The notes below the pieces were generated by a model, which was not told the origin of the DNA, did not search any database, and worked only from the letters and a program-made list of their open reading frames with translations. A stretch of 64,000 nt of DNA from Malikia granosa (GTDB lineage Bacteria > Pseudomonadota > Gammaproteobacteria > Burkholderiales > Burkholderiaceae_C): positions 62,001-126,000 of the forward strand of contig NZ_PVLQ01000027.1 of NCBI RefSeq assembly GCF_002980595.1, written 5' to 3'. Shown here piece by piece: positions 37,916 to 46,263 of this stretch (its first letter is position 1; each line of letters begins with the position of its first letter). Position numbers and translations under genes: made by a program.

Positions 37916-37951
37916 GCGCAGGCGGCTCGTTCAAGCGAGGTCGTCAATTCC

Positions 37952-37975
37952 GGTGGCCGGCCATGGCTGGCCGCC
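37952..37975. terminator. Hairpin between convergent dut and FKBP genes
   Basis: GGTGGCCGGCC pairs with GGCTGGCCGCC (eleven positions, two GU wobbles) with a tiny loop. No T-run on either strand, so it may be a rho-dependent or bidirectional barrier rather than a classical terminator. Confidence 0.4.
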
Positions 37976-37984
37976 AGGCCGGCT

Positions 37985-38518
37985 TCAGTGCAGGGTGTGG
38001 CCGTCGTTGTTGGCCGGAGGCTGCTCGCCGCCGCCGAGGCGGAAGAAGCCCGTGCCCAGCGTGCCCTGGCCGATCTCCTCGACATAGGCCTCGCGCACCG
38101 CATGCACCTTGAGCTGCAGCCGCAGCGCGATGCCGGCCAGCGGGTGGTTGGCATCGAGCACGACATGCTCGGGATAGATCTCGCTGACGAAGTAGACCTG
38201 ATCGCGCGGCGCGTCCGGATTGCAGCCTTCCGGCAGCCCTTCGAAGGCCATGCCTTCCTCGAGCTCGGCCGGGAAGGCCGCGCGCGGCTCCAGGAACAGC
38301 TTGTGGTCGTCGAAATCACCGAAGGCCTCTTCGGGCTCGAGCTGCAGTTCGAGCTCGTCGCCCGCCTCCAGGCCTTGCAGCTGGGCCTCGATCTTGGCCA
38401 GCAGATCCTGGCCGCCGAGCAGGAACTCGACCGGCTCGTCGAGCTCGTCGAGGACTTCGCCGAGGGTATCTTTGAGCGTCCAGGTCAGCGACACGACGCA
38501 TTGTGGAGTGATTTTCAT
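37985..38518 (-). CDS. FKBP-type peptidyl-prolyl isomerase, SlyD-like
   Basis: This 177-residue protein has the SlyD layout: an FKBP fold split by an insert-in-flap chaperone domain (about 70-120), with LDEPVEFLLGGQDLLAKIEA near the N-terminus and EAFGDFDDHKLF in the middle. It lacks the His/Cys-rich C-terminal tail of E. coli SlyD, so nickel storage is not implied. Folding/chaperone function is inferred from family. Only 14 bases separate its start from the divergent roxA start. Confidence 0.9.
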   Translation of the reverse strand: MKITPQCVVSLTWTLKDTLGEVLDELDEPVEFLLGGQDLLAKIEAQLQGLEAGDELELQLEPEEAFGDFDDHKLFLEPRAAFPAELEEGMAFEGLPEGCNPDAPRDQVYFVSEIYPEHVVLDANHPLAGIALRLQLKVHAVREAYVEEIGQGTLGTGFFRLGGGEQPPANNDGHTLH

Positions 38519-38520
38519 CG

Positions 38521-38526
38521 CACAAT
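38521..38526 (+). promoter_or_regulatory. -10-like CACAAT abutting the roxA start
   Basis: CACAAT ends 6 nt before ATG 38533 (spacer TGTCCC). It lies inside the 14-base gap next to the divergent FKBP start, so roxA's upstream promoter elements must overlap the FKBP coding region. Confidence 0.5.
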
Positions 38527-38532
38527 TGTCCC

Positions 38533-39681
38533 ATGACCGATGTCCAATTTCCCCTGCCTCCCGCCCCGGACCAGCCGCTTGCCTTGCTCGGCGGCCTGAC
38601 TCCGGCCCAGTTCATGCGCCGTCACTGGCAAAAGAAGCCCCTGCTGGTCAAGGGCGCCTTGCCCGGCTTCCAGCCCCTGCTGTCGCGCCCCGAACTGTTC
38701 GCGCTGTCCGGCCAGGAGCAGGTCGAGTCGCGCCTGGTGGTGCAAAAGCCTGGCGTGGACTGGGCGCTCAAGCATGGGCCGTTCACCAAGTCGGCGTTTC
38801 CGCCCTTCAAGCAGCCGCACTGGAGCCTGCTGGTGCAGGGCGTCGACCTGCACCATGACGGGGCGCACGCGCTGATGCAGCAGTTCCGCTTCCTGCCCGA
38901 TGCGCGGCTGGACGACCTGATGATCTCCTGGGCCAGCGAGGGCGGCGGCGTCGGCCCGCATTACGACAGCTACGACGTGTTCCTGATCCAGGCCCAGGGC
39001 AAGCGCCGCTGGCGCATTGGTCGCCAGAAGGACCTGAGCCTCGAGCCCGACCTGCCGCTCAAGATCCTGCGCCATTTCGAGGCCGAGGAGGAATATGTCT
39101 GCGAGCCCGGCGACATGCTCTACCTGCCGCCCAAATGGGCCCATGACGGCGTCGCGGTCGAGGGCGAATGCATGACCTACTCGGTGGGTTTCCGCGTGCC
39201 GCAGCGTGGCGGACTGGCGGGCGAGATCGCCCAGCGCCTGGCCGACGACCACGAGGACGAGACCCTCTACCGCGACCCGGACCAGGCAGCGACCCAGCAG
39301 CCGGGTCGCATCCCGGCTGGCCTGCAGGCGTTCACGGCCGATGCGCTCAAGCGCCTGCTCGAGCAGCCCGAGGACATGGCGCGTGCGCTCGGCGAGGTCA
39401 TGACCGAGCCCAAGCCCAAGGTCTGGTTCGACGAGCCCGAGGCCGACTGGACGCCCGGCGCGATCGTCCTCGATCGGCGCAGCCGCATGATGTATGACGA
39501 GCATCACATCTTCATCAACGGCGAGGCCTACCGTGCCGGCGGCAAGGATGCCGAGCTGATGCGCCGGCTGGCCGACGAGCGGCGTCTGGATGGTCGCGCG
39601 GTGCGCGGCGCGAGCAAGGGCGCCAAGGCCTTGCTGGGCGAATGGTACGAAGCCGGCTGGCTGCACGCGCAGCCGAACTGA
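38533..39681 (+). CDS. roxA: JmjC-type ribosomal protein uL16 arginine hydroxylase (RoxA/YcfD-like)
   Basis: This 382-residue 2-oxoglutarate/Fe(II) oxygenase has the JmjC cupin iron ligands H143-x-D145 (GPHYDSYD) and H204 (PPKWAHDG), matching RoxA, which hydroxylates an arginine of ribosomal protein L16. The long C-terminal part (from about 235) holds the dimerisation and winged-helix regions of this family. The 2-oxoglutarate Arg/Lys in the cupin is plausible but not aligned here. It diverges from the FKBP gene by 14 bases. Confidence 0.9.
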   Translation: MTDVQFPLPPAPDQPLALLGGLTPAQFMRRHWQKKPLLVKGALPGFQPLLSRPELFALSGQEQVESRLVVQKPGVDWALKHGPFTKSAFPPFKQPHWSLLVQGVDLHHDGAHALMQQFRFLPDARLDDLMISWASEGGGVGPHYDSYDVFLIQAQGKRRWRIGRQKDLSLEPDLPLKILRHFEAEEEYVCEPGDMLYLPPKWAHDGVAVEGECMTYSVGFRVPQRGGLAGEIAQRLADDHEDETLYRDPDQAATQQPGRIPAGLQAFTADALKRLLEQPEDMARALGEVMTEPKPKVWFDEPEADWTPGAIVLDRRSRMMYDEHHIFINGEAYRAGGKDAELMRRLADERRLDGRAVRGASKGAKALLGEWYEAGWLHAQPN

Positions 39682-39756
39682 GGCCGATCACGCGCTGATC
39701 CGGGCGGCGTTCCGAGACGTTGTTGACATTTCGCTACAAAAAAAAGCCTATCAGGG

Positions 39757-39785
39757 TTATCCCTTCTCTGTTTTGGCTTTATCAT
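39757..39785 (+). promoter_or_regulatory. Candidate promoter of the Ala/Pro-rich lipoprotein gene
   Basis: TTATCC-N17-TATCAT gives a -10 with 5 of 6 matches. It implies a leader of about 120 nt, which contains a hairpin CGTCA/TGACG region (around 39842-39867) and an A/T-rich CAAAATTTTTTG dyad just before the gene. Another TTGACA sits at 39723-39728 without a good -10. Confidence 0.4.
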
Positions 39786-39910
39786 TGTGATTGAACTGGC
39801 GCGCTGGAGGGAATTTGTCAGCGTCGCGAAAGTTACACTGGCCGTCATTTCAGGATGGTGACGCCGGATGCTTCCAATGATCGTCCTGACAAAATTTTTT
39901 GGACCGAAAG

Positions 39911-40126
39911 ATGAACAAGACTCTCGTTATCGCTGCTCTGATGGCTGCTGCTGCTCTGTCCGCTTGCGGCAAGAAGGAAGAAGCTGCTGCTCCGGCACCG
40001 GCACCGGCACCCGCTGCTGAAGCTCCGGCCGCTGCCCCGGCTGCTGCTCCCGCTGAAGCTGCTGCCCCGGCCGCTCCGGCTGCTGACGCCGCTGCTGCTG
40101 CCCCGGCCGCTGAAGAGAAGAAGTAA
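39911..40126 (+). CDS. Small Ala/Pro-rich lipoprotein
   Basis: This 71-residue protein has signal peptide residues 1-16 and a lipobox ending LSAC at about 17, then GKKEEAA and an Ala/Pro repeat (about 70% Ala+Pro) ending KEEKK-like. No enzyme domain; such repeats form extended rods and may bridge the envelope or interact with peptidoglycan. Codons are strikingly GCT-rich for Ala against the GCC/GCG preference of all neighbours, as seen in highly expressed genes. It has its own leader and a strong terminator. Confidence 0.8.
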   Translation: MNKTLVIAALMAAAALSACGKKEEAAAPAPAPAPAAEAPAAAPAAAPAEAAAPAAPAADAAAAAPAAEEKK

Positions 40127-40146
40127 TTTCTTCTGCCTCAGGCAAG

Positions 40147-40170
40147 AAACCGCCGCCAGGCGGTTTTTTT
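40147..40170 (+). terminator. Rho-independent terminator after the Ala/Pro lipoprotein gene
   Basis: AAACCGCC, loop GCCA, GGCGGTTTTTTT: 8-bp stem and T7 run, 21 bases after the stop codon. Confidence 0.92.
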
Positions 40171-40245
40171 ACGTCTGTTGCATGCCGTTGCCGCCACATC
40201 GGCACTGCCGGCTGCTAGCAACCCCGGCGGCTTTCCGCCATGAAA

Positions 40246-40268
40246 AACGGCCCCATGCAGGGGCCGTT
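40246..40268 (-). terminator. Rho-independent terminator after bamC
   Basis: On the minus strand, AACGGCCCC/GGGGCCGTT with a 5-base loop then five Ts, about 20 bases beyond the bamC stop. Confidence 0.9.
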
Positions 40269-40288
40269 CTGGTTCTGGCGATCTGGCC

Positions 40289-41425
40289 TTACTTGAGGTC
40301 GTTGGTCAGCAGTTGCAGGATCTTGCCGGCCGTGGCCGATGTCTCGGGCTGGCCCTGGGCATCGAGCACCGAGACCTGGCTCTGGCTGGCGTCGCTGCCG
40401 ACCTTGATGCGGTAGCGCTGCGGCGTGATTTCCTTGGCCTTGGCGCCGAACAGGCTGGAGAGGAAGCCCGGCTTGCCGTCCTGCGTCCCGTTGTCGCTGG
40501 GCAGGTAGCGCACGAAGTAGATGCCCTGGCTGCGGTCGCGGTCCTCGACCGTGAAGCCGGTGCGGTCCAGCGCCAGGCCGATGCGGCGCCAGGCGCGGTC
40601 GAAGCCTTCGGCCAGCTGCAAGGTCGGCACGCCGTTGAGCGTGGTGGTCTTGGCGGCCTGCGGTTGGGTGCCGGCCGCCAGCACGGCCTTGGCCTGCTCG
40701 GGCGCGGTGCCGAGCTTGATCATCAGGCGGCGCAGGAATTCGGCCTCGAGCTCGACATCCGAGGGGCGCGGCTGCCAGACGGTCTGCTCCTTCTTGTCGC
40801 TGGTGTAGACCTCGATCATGCCGCGGTGGCTGATGTAGATCTCGCTGCCGCCCTGGGCGTTGCGCTCGATGCGGGTGCGGAACTTGTCGCGCTCGCCGGT
40901 CGAGTACAGGCTGTCGAACACCCGACCGATGGTCGAGCGGATGATGTCCTGCGGCAGCTTGGCGCGGTTCTCTGCCCACTCGGTTTCCATGATGCCGAGC
41001 TTTTCCTGCTCGAGCGCCAGGTTGAAACCGCTTTCCTGCCAGAACTCGCGCAGCGGTTCCCAGAGCTTTTCCGGCGCGCGGTCGATCACCAGCCAGCGCT
41101 GGCTGCCGGCGCGCTCGATGCGCAGCTTGGCGTCGGTCGGGACGACGGCAACTGAAGCGGCCGGCTGGACTTGCGCCTGCTGCTGCAGGCTCGAAGCCGT
41201 CACCGAGGCACCTGGCACCAGGTAGCGCGAGTCGCGGCTGAGCTGGGTCAGGTCGGGCGGTACTTCGAGGTTGCTGACCTTCTTGGCGCTGCGGTAGTCG
41301 ACCTTGCCTTCTTCGAGCACCGAGCAGCCGACGGCGGCGACGGCGCTCAGGCCGATCAGGGTCCAGCGTGCGCAGGCGAGGGCGGTGCGGGGGGCTGCGT
41401 TGAGCGTTGACGGCTTCTTGATCAT
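40289..41425 (-). CDS. bamC: Outer-membrane assembly lipoprotein BamC
   Basis: BamC is a lipoprotein of the beta-barrel assembly machine. This 378-residue protein has a lipobox A-V-G-C with C34, then the conserved unstructured N-terminal stretch VDYRSAKKVSNLEVPPDLTQ that binds BamD, followed by two helix-grip domains (about 110-210 and 270-370). It lies 41 bases downstream of dapA on the same strand, an arrangement shared by E. coli and many proteobacteria. A longer reading frame runs further upstream but starts inside dapA; MIKKPSTL at 41425 is the best start. Confidence 0.94.
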   Translation of the reverse strand: MIKKPSTLNAAPRTALACARWTLIGLSAVAAVGCSVLEEGKVDYRSAKKVSNLEVPPDLTQLSRDSRYLVPGASVTASSLQQQAQVQPAASVAVVPTDAKLRIERAGSQRWLVIDRAPEKLWEPLREFWQESGFNLALEQEKLGIMETEWAENRAKLPQDIIRSTIGRVFDSLYSTGERDKFRTRIERNAQGGSEIYISHRGMIEVYTSDKKEQTVWQPRPSDVELEAEFLRRLMIKLGTAPEQAKAVLAAGTQPQAAKTTTLNGVPTLQLAEGFDRAWRRIGLALDRTGFTVEDRDRSQGIYFVRYLPSDNGTQDGKPGFLSSLFGAKAKEITPQRYRIKVGSDASQSQVSVLDAQGQPETSATAGKILQLLTNDLK

Positions 41426-41466
41426 GGTGCGGAGGCGTTGGGCGCGGTGGGAGCCGGGCCTGGAAT

Positions 41467-42354
41467 TCAGAGCAGGCCCGAGGCGCGCAGCGCGGCCTCG
41501 ACCACGGGTTCGTTGCCGCGCGTCAGGCGGGTCATCGGCAGGCGCATCGCGTCGTTGCACAGGCCCAGGCGCTTCATGGCCCACTTGACCGGGATCGGGT
41601 TGGCCTCGACGAACAGTTGCTTGTGGATCGGCAGCAGCTGCAGCTGGATGGCCATTGCGCGCTTGACGTCGCCGGCAATCGCCGCCATGCACAGCTCGTG
41701 CATCTGGCGCGGCGCGATGTTGGCGCTGACGCTGACGTTGCCCTGGCCGCCCATCAGCATCAGGCCGACGGCGGTCGGGTCATCGCCCGAGTAGACCGAG
41801 AACTCGGCCGGGGTTTCCTTGATCAGCCACTGCGCGCGCTCGAGGTTGCCGGTGGCTTCCTTGATGCCGAAGATGCCGGGTACCTGGGCCAGGCGCAGCA
41901 CGGTGTCGTGCAGCATGTCGGCGCCCGAGCGGCCCGGCACGTTGTAGAGCATGATCGGCAGGTCGCCGCCGGTGGCCTCGGCGATGGCCTTGAAGTGCAG
42001 GTACTGGCCTTCCTGGGTCGGCTTGTTGTAGTAGGGCACGACCTGGAGCTGGCAGTCGGCGCCGACTTTCTGTGCGAACTTGGCGAGCTCGATCGCCTCG
42101 GCGGTCGAATTGGCACCGCAGCCGGCCAGGATCGGCACCCGCTTGGCGGCCTGCTCGACCGCGACGCGGATGATCTCGCAATGCTCCTCGACATTGACGG
42201 TGGGCGATTCGCCGGTGGTGCCGACCACACCGATGCAGTCCGTGCCTTCGGCGACATGCCAGTCGATCAGCTTGCGCAGCGCGGCGTAATCGACGCTGCC
42301 GTCTTCGTGCATGGGAGTGACCAGGGCGACGATGCTGCCGGTGATGGGTTTCAT
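41467..42354 (-). CDS. dapA: 4-hydroxy-tetrahydrodipicolinate synthase
   Basis: DapA condenses pyruvate with aspartate semialdehyde, the first committed step of lysine/diaminopimelate synthesis. The 295-residue TIM barrel has GTTGES (45-50), Y137 and R142 in the LYNVPGR segment, and the Schiff-base lysine K165 in GIKEATG. It is followed by bamC on the same strand. Nothing unusual is seen. Confidence 0.97.
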   Translation of the reverse strand: MKPITGSIVALVTPMHEDGSVDYAALRKLIDWHVAEGTDCIGVVGTTGESPTVNVEEHCEIIRVAVEQAAKRVPILAGCGANSTAEAIELAKFAQKVGADCQLQVVPYYNKPTQEGQYLHFKAIAEATGGDLPIMLYNVPGRSGADMLHDTVLRLAQVPGIFGIKEATGNLERAQWLIKETPAEFSVYSGDDPTAVGLMLMGGQGNVSVSANIAPRQMHELCMAAIAGDVKRAMAIQLQLLPIHKQLFVEANPIPVKWAMKRLGLCNDAMRLPMTRLTRGNEPVVEAALRASGLL

Positions 42355-42392
42355 GGCGGAGTCTCTAGAGGAATTTAATGTCGATCCACATT

Positions 42393-42983
42393 CTACCCAG
42401 CGCCGTGCAGGGGATAGCGCGCGGGGGGCGCAGCTTTGTCACCAGCCGTGACAGCTGGCCCGGCGTTGACGGCCGCGATGCGCTGGACAAAGCGTTCGGG
42501 ATGGTTCAGGAAACCGTCCTCGTAGGCCACGATGCGCAGTCCGGCGCAGACGCGCAGCAGCTCGCCGGGCTGCAGCAGGAACTCGGGCCGGGCTGGCCGG
42601 CCGACGCTGGCGTTGCCGTCGGCAAAGGTCTCGTAGAGCAGCAGGCCGCCTGGGGCCAGGCTGACCAGGATCCGCGGCCAGAGCGGGCGCCAGAGGTAGT
42701 TGGTCACGACCACGGCCTCAAACTCTCGGCCTTCCAGCGGCCAGGGCCCGTTCTCGAGGTCGGCTTGCAGGGGCCGCACCCAGGGCCCGAGCTCGGCCAG
42801 TCCGGCCAGCGCCTGCGCATCGCGGTCGACCGCGGTCACCTGGTGGCCCTGGCGCATCAGCCAGCGGCTGTGCCGGCCCTGTCCGCAGGCCAGGTCGAGC
42901 ACGCGCGCACCGCCCGGCCGGTCCGGGATCAGGTGGCCCCAGCGCCGCACCCATTCCGACGGCGGGAGTGTATCGGTCGTCAT
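42393..42983 (-). CDS. Class I SAM-dependent methyltransferase
   Basis: This 196-residue protein has motif [12 protein letters not shown] (28-38), an acidic motif II (AVDRDAQAL) and the [11 protein letters not shown]-like stretch ([11 protein letters not shown], about 129-139) of small-molecule class I methyltransferases; the C-terminus resembles tellurite-resistance TehB/UbiE-type enzymes, but the substrate is unknown. It is the last gene of a probable operon with the 38-residue membrane protein (14 bases) and the MFS gene. No methyl-acceptor partner is suggested by the neighbourhood. Confidence 0.85.
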   Translation of the reverse strand: MTTDTLPPSEWVRRWGHLIPDRPGGARVLDLACGQGRHSRWLMRQGHQVTAVDRDAQALAGLAELGPWVRPLQADLENGPWPLEGREFEAVVVTNYLWRPLWPRILVSLAPGGLLLYETFADGNASVGRPARPEFLLQPGELLRVCAGLRIVAYEDGFLNHPERFVQRIAAVNAGPAVTAGDKAAPPARYPLHGAG

Positions 42984-42997
42984 CTTGCCTTCATCTT

Positions 42998-43114
42998 TCA
43001 GAAACAGGACCAGAGCAGATCGGCCAGGTCCTGCATGAAGCCGGGCCGGAAGTAGAGCGAGAACACCGCCAGCAGAACCAGCAGGCTGGCCAAGCGCAGC
43101 AGCCAGGCGCTCAT
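42998..43114 (-). CDS. 38-residue single-span membrane protein
   Basis: MSAWLLRLASLLVLLAVFSL is followed by YFRPGFMQDLADLLWSCF. One hydrophobic helix (about 4-22), a basic residue near each end, and an amphipathic C-terminus. The start overlaps the MFS stop (ATGA) and it has no ribosome site, so it is translated by coupling; the methyltransferase start is 14 bases beyond its stop. I know similar sORFs (about 40-50 residues ending LAD..WACF) in other betaproteobacteria from memory, which argues against chance. No function is known; a modulator of the MFS protein is a plausible inference. Confidence 0.65.
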   Translation of the reverse strand: MSAWLLRLASLLVLLAVFSLYFRPGFMQDLADLLWSCF

Positions 43115-44352
43115 GGCGTGCTGGCGGCGGCGCGCTGCGGCGCGCGCGCGATCGCGGTCTCGCGCACCGGCAGGCTGACGGCGGTGGCGAGCAGGCCCAG
43201 GCCGATCGAGATCAGCCAGACCAGGTCGTAGTTGCCGTTGCGGTCGTACAGCAGTCCGCCGAGCCAGACGCCGCAGAAGCTGCCGACCTGATGGCTGCAG
43301 AAGACGAAGCCGCTGAGCATCGAGAAATGGCGCACGCCGAAGATCTGCGCCACGATGGCATTGGTCGGCGGCACGGTCGAGAGCCAGAGCAGGCCCATCG
43401 CAGAGGCGAAGACATAGACGCTCCAGGGGGTGAGCGGCGCGAGCAGGAACAGCGTGATCGCGACCGAGCGCGTGCCGTAGATGGCTGCGAGCAGGTAGCG
43501 CTTGGGCCAGCGCTGGCCCAGCATGCCGACCCCGTAGCTGCCGAAGACGTTGAACAGGCCGATCAGCGCCAGCGCGGTGCTGGCGACCTGGGGTGCCAGG
43601 CCCTGGTCCTTCAGGTAGCTCGGCAGGTGCACGCCGATGAAGACGACCTGGAAGCCGCAGACGAAGTAGCCCGCCATCAGCAGGCGAAAGCTCGGGTAGC
43701 TGGCCGCCTCGCGCAGGGCCTGCCACAGGCTCTGGTCGGCAGCGGGTGGCGCGCTCGACGGCGTGCTTGGCTTGAAGTCGGGCTCGCGCAGCAGCAGCGC
43801 CAGCGGCGCGATCAGCAGCGTTGCGGCAGCCAGGACCAGCAGCGCCTGCTGCCAGCCAAAGCTGCTGATCAGCCAGCCCTCGGTCGGCACCATCAGGAAC
43901 TGGCCGAAGCTGCCCGCCGCGGCCGTCAGCCCCATGGCCCAGGAGCGCCGCTCGGGCGCGATCTGCCGGCCCAGGATGCCGTAGATCACGGTGTAGGTGC
44001 TGGCGGCCTGGGCTGCGCCGATCAGCAGGCCGGCGCTCAGCGCAAAGCCCAGCTCGGACTGCGCCAGCGCCATGCCGCACAGGCCCAGCGCCCACAGCAG
44101 GGCGCCGCCGAGCAGCACCCGCAAGCCGCCCCAGCGGTCGGCCAGCATGCCGGCCACGATGCCGAGCAGACCCCAGGACAGGTTCTGCAGCGCGATCGCG
44201 AAGGCGAACGATTCGCGCGTCCAGCCCTGGTCCTGCGTGACCGGCTGCAGCCAGAGGCCGAAGCCATGCCGCACCCCCATCGAGAGGGTCAGGATCAGGC
44301 TGCTGCAGATCAGCAGTTGCAACAGGGGCAGGCGGTGGGCGGCTGGCTTCAT
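43111..44352 (-). CDS. Major facilitator superfamily transporter
   Basis: This 413-residue transporter has twelve predicted helices. RWGGLRVLLGGALLWALGLC (about 70-89) corresponds to the MFS loop 2-3 motif, and GSYGVGMLGQRWPKRYL to the equivalent loop in the second half. It resembles the oxalate/formate or MCT-like MFS group by eye, but the substrate is unknown. First gene of the operon with the 38-aa protein and the methyltransferase. The region upstream (44353-44428) is notably A/T-rich and lies between it and the divergent chemoreceptor. Confidence 0.88.
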   Translation of the reverse strand: MKPAAHRLPLLQLLICSSLILTLSMGVRHGFGLWLQPVTQDQGWTRESFAFAIALQNLSWGLLGIVAGMLADRWGGLRVLLGGALLWALGLCGMALAQSELGFALSAGLLIGAAQAASTYTVIYGILGRQIAPERRSWAMGLTAAAGSFGQFLMVPTEGWLISSFGWQQALLVLAAATLLIAPLALLLREPDFKPSTPSSAPPAADQSLWQALREAASYPSFRLLMAGYFVCGFQVVFIGVHLPSYLKDQGLAPQVASTALALIGLFNVFGSYGVGMLGQRWPKRYLLAAIYGTRSVAITLFLLAPLTPWSVYVFASAMGLLWLSTVPPTNAIVAQIFGVRHFSMLSGFVFCSHQVGSFCGVWLGGLLYDRNGNYDLVWLISIGLGLLATAVSLPVRETAIARAPQRAAASTP

Positions 44353-44428
44353 GGGTTGGGTGACACTGTTTTAGTTAGTGGAAATACTAATTGCTATTTT
44401 TGTTATGTAAGTTAACTTGGTTTGAGTT

Positions 44429-46018
44429 ATGTTTTTTAACAGATTTATGCTCAAATTAGCAAATTTTAAGGTGGCTACCCGTCTTGGAGTGGGTTTTGCG
44501 TTGGTTCTTGCGCTCTTGCTGGCAATGGCATTGTCGGCTAGTTTCCTGATCAAGCATGTGCATGAAAATGGGCGTTACTATTTTGATAACGTCGTGCCTT
44601 CGCTCGACAATGTGGCGCAGGTGCGTGGCGACATGGAAAACATCCGCCGGGCCGAGGCCAACCATATCCTGAGCAGTTCCGAGCAGGACATGGCTGCCCT
44701 TGAGCAACGCATTGCCCGCGATCGCGAGCACCTCCGCAGTACCCTGGCAGCCTATGAGAAGCTGGTCTCGGACGACGAGGACAAGCGACGCTGGCTCAAG
44801 GTCCAGGCCGACGTGGCGACGTATCTGGCGCTCTGGGAGCAGATCCTCGTGCTGTCGCACCAGACCGCCACCGATTCGAGCGCGCTCGAAAAGGCTCGCA
44901 GTCTGTTTGCGAACGATGGCAGCAAGGCCTTTGATGCCGCCTTGCTCAGTCTGGAAGCGATGTGGACCTACAACGAGACCCTAGGCCAGAAAAAGGTCCA
45001 GGAAGCTGATGGCACCTACGATACCGCCAAGATCGCCTTGAGCGGCTTGGCGATCGTGGCGGTGGCGCTGGGCGGTGCGGCGGCGCTGCTGATCGCCCGT
45101 TCGGTGACGCGACCGCTGGCCCAGGCGCAGAGCGCCGTGAGCCGTCTGGCCGAGGGTGATCTGACCGTCACGTTGCACGCCGATGGCAAGGACGAGATCG
45201 TGCAACTGGTCCAGGCGCTGTCGCAGATGAAGGAGAGTCTGGCTCGCACCGTCGCCAATGTGCGCCAGAATGCCGAAAGCGTCGCCAGCGTCAGCGAGCA
45301 GATCGCGCATGGCAATGCCGACATGAGCCAGCGCACCGAGGAACAGGCCAGTGCGCTGGAGCAGACCTCGGCCTCGATGGAGGAGCTTGGCAGCACCGCG
45401 AGCCAGAATGCCGACAATGTCCAGCAGGCCAATCAGCTTGCGCTCGGAGCATCGAACGTGGCGGCCCAGGGGGGCTCGGTGGTCAATCAAGTGGTTGAAA
45501 CCATGAAGGGCATCAACGAGGCGTCAACCAGGATCGCCAACATCATCAACGTGATCGACGGCATCGCATTCCAGACCAACATCCTGGCGCTCAACGCGGC
45601 GGTCGAGGCCGCCCGCGCGGGTGAGCAGGGCCGTGGCTTTGCCGTGGTGGCGACCGAGGTGCGCAGTCTCGCGCAGCGCAGCGCCGAGGCGGCCAAGGAA
45701 ATCAAGGGCCTGATCACGACCAGCGTCGAGCGCGTCGAGCGCGGCACGGTGCTGGTCGATCAGGCCGGCAACACGATGAGCGAGGTCGTCACAGCGATCA
45801 AGCGCGTGACCGATCTGATGAAGGAGATCAATGTCTCAAGCAATGAGCAGAGCGCCAATGTGGCGCAGGTCAGCGGCGCGGTGATCCAGATGGACCACAT
45901 GACCCAGCAAAATGCCGCGCTGGTCGAGGAAAGCGCGGCGGCGGCCGAGAGTCTCAAGCAGCAGGCGCACGAACTGGTGCAAGCCGTCGCGGTGTTCAAG
46001 CTGGCGCATCGCGGCTAG
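44429..46018 (+). CDS. Methyl-accepting chemotaxis protein
   Basis: This 529-residue chemoreceptor has TM1 (about 20-42), a periplasmic four-helix-bundle sensor (4HB_MCP_1-like, about 43-190), TM2 (about 203-222), HAMP (about 223-275) and a cytoplasmic signalling hairpin whose tip [20 protein letters not shown] is near 388-407. No C-terminal CheR-tethering pentapeptide is present. Start may be ATG 44429 or the in-frame ATG 44447; neither has a good ribosome site. The first 60 bases are A/T-rich, unlike the rest. No che genes are in the window, so its ligand is unknown. Confidence 0.92.
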   Translation: MFFNRFMLKLANFKVATRLGVGFALVLALLLAMALSASFLIKHVHENGRYYFDNVVPSLDNVAQVRGDMENIRRAEANHILSSSEQDMAALEQRIARDREHLRSTLAAYEKLVSDDEDKRRWLKVQADVATYLALWEQILVLSHQTATDSSALEKARSLFANDGSKAFDAALLSLEAMWTYNETLGQKKVQEADGTYDTAKIALSGLAIVAVALGGAAALLIARSVTRPLAQAQSAVSRLAEGDLTVTLHADGKDEIVQLVQALSQMKESLARTVANVRQNAESVASVSEQIAHGNADMSQRTEEQASALEQTSASMEELGSTASQNADNVQQANQLALGASNVAAQGGSVVNQVVETMKGINEASTRIANIINVIDGIAFQTNILALNAAVEAARAGEQGRGFAVVATEVRSLAQRSAEAAKEIKGLITTSVERVERGTVLVDQAGNTMSEVVTAIKRVTDLMKEINVSSNEQSANVAQVSGAVIQMDHMTQQNAALVEESAAAAESLKQQAHELVQAVAVFKLAHRG

Positions 46019-46246
46019 GCTGCAGGCGCACCGGTCGTGCGTGCGCCGGTCCAGTCGGCCGCTCCAGCCCCTGCGCTGGCATCGGTGTCCGATGACGACC
46101 GAGCCTCGTGCTGATTCGGGCCTCGGGGGGCTGGCCTGGAGATCGGGCGCGGGGGCGACTGGCGCCGAGGCGCGCTGCCCGGGGTCGGCAGCCGCCGGAC
46201 GCGAGGGCAATCCGCTCCATTCGGATCAAGCGTGATGTTCGCTCTC

Positions 46247-46252
46247 TACAAT
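46247..46252 (+). promoter_or_regulatory. -10-like TACAAT near the parE start
   Basis: TACAAT ends 11 nt before ATG 46264, predicting a leader of about 5 nt. No ribosome site is present in the gap. Confidence 0.4.
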
Positions 46253-46263
46253 CGCGCCTCATC

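Noticed and set aside
44353-44470. Low-G+C patch as a sign of recent horizontal transfer of the chemoreceptor
   Set aside because: Only the promoter and first codons are A/T-rich; the remaining gene matches the local composition.
46108-46263. N-terminal extension of ParE from an in-frame upstream start
   Set aside because: The extra 52 residues are Arg/Gly-rich and unlike ParE; MADKPN at 46264 is a normal start.
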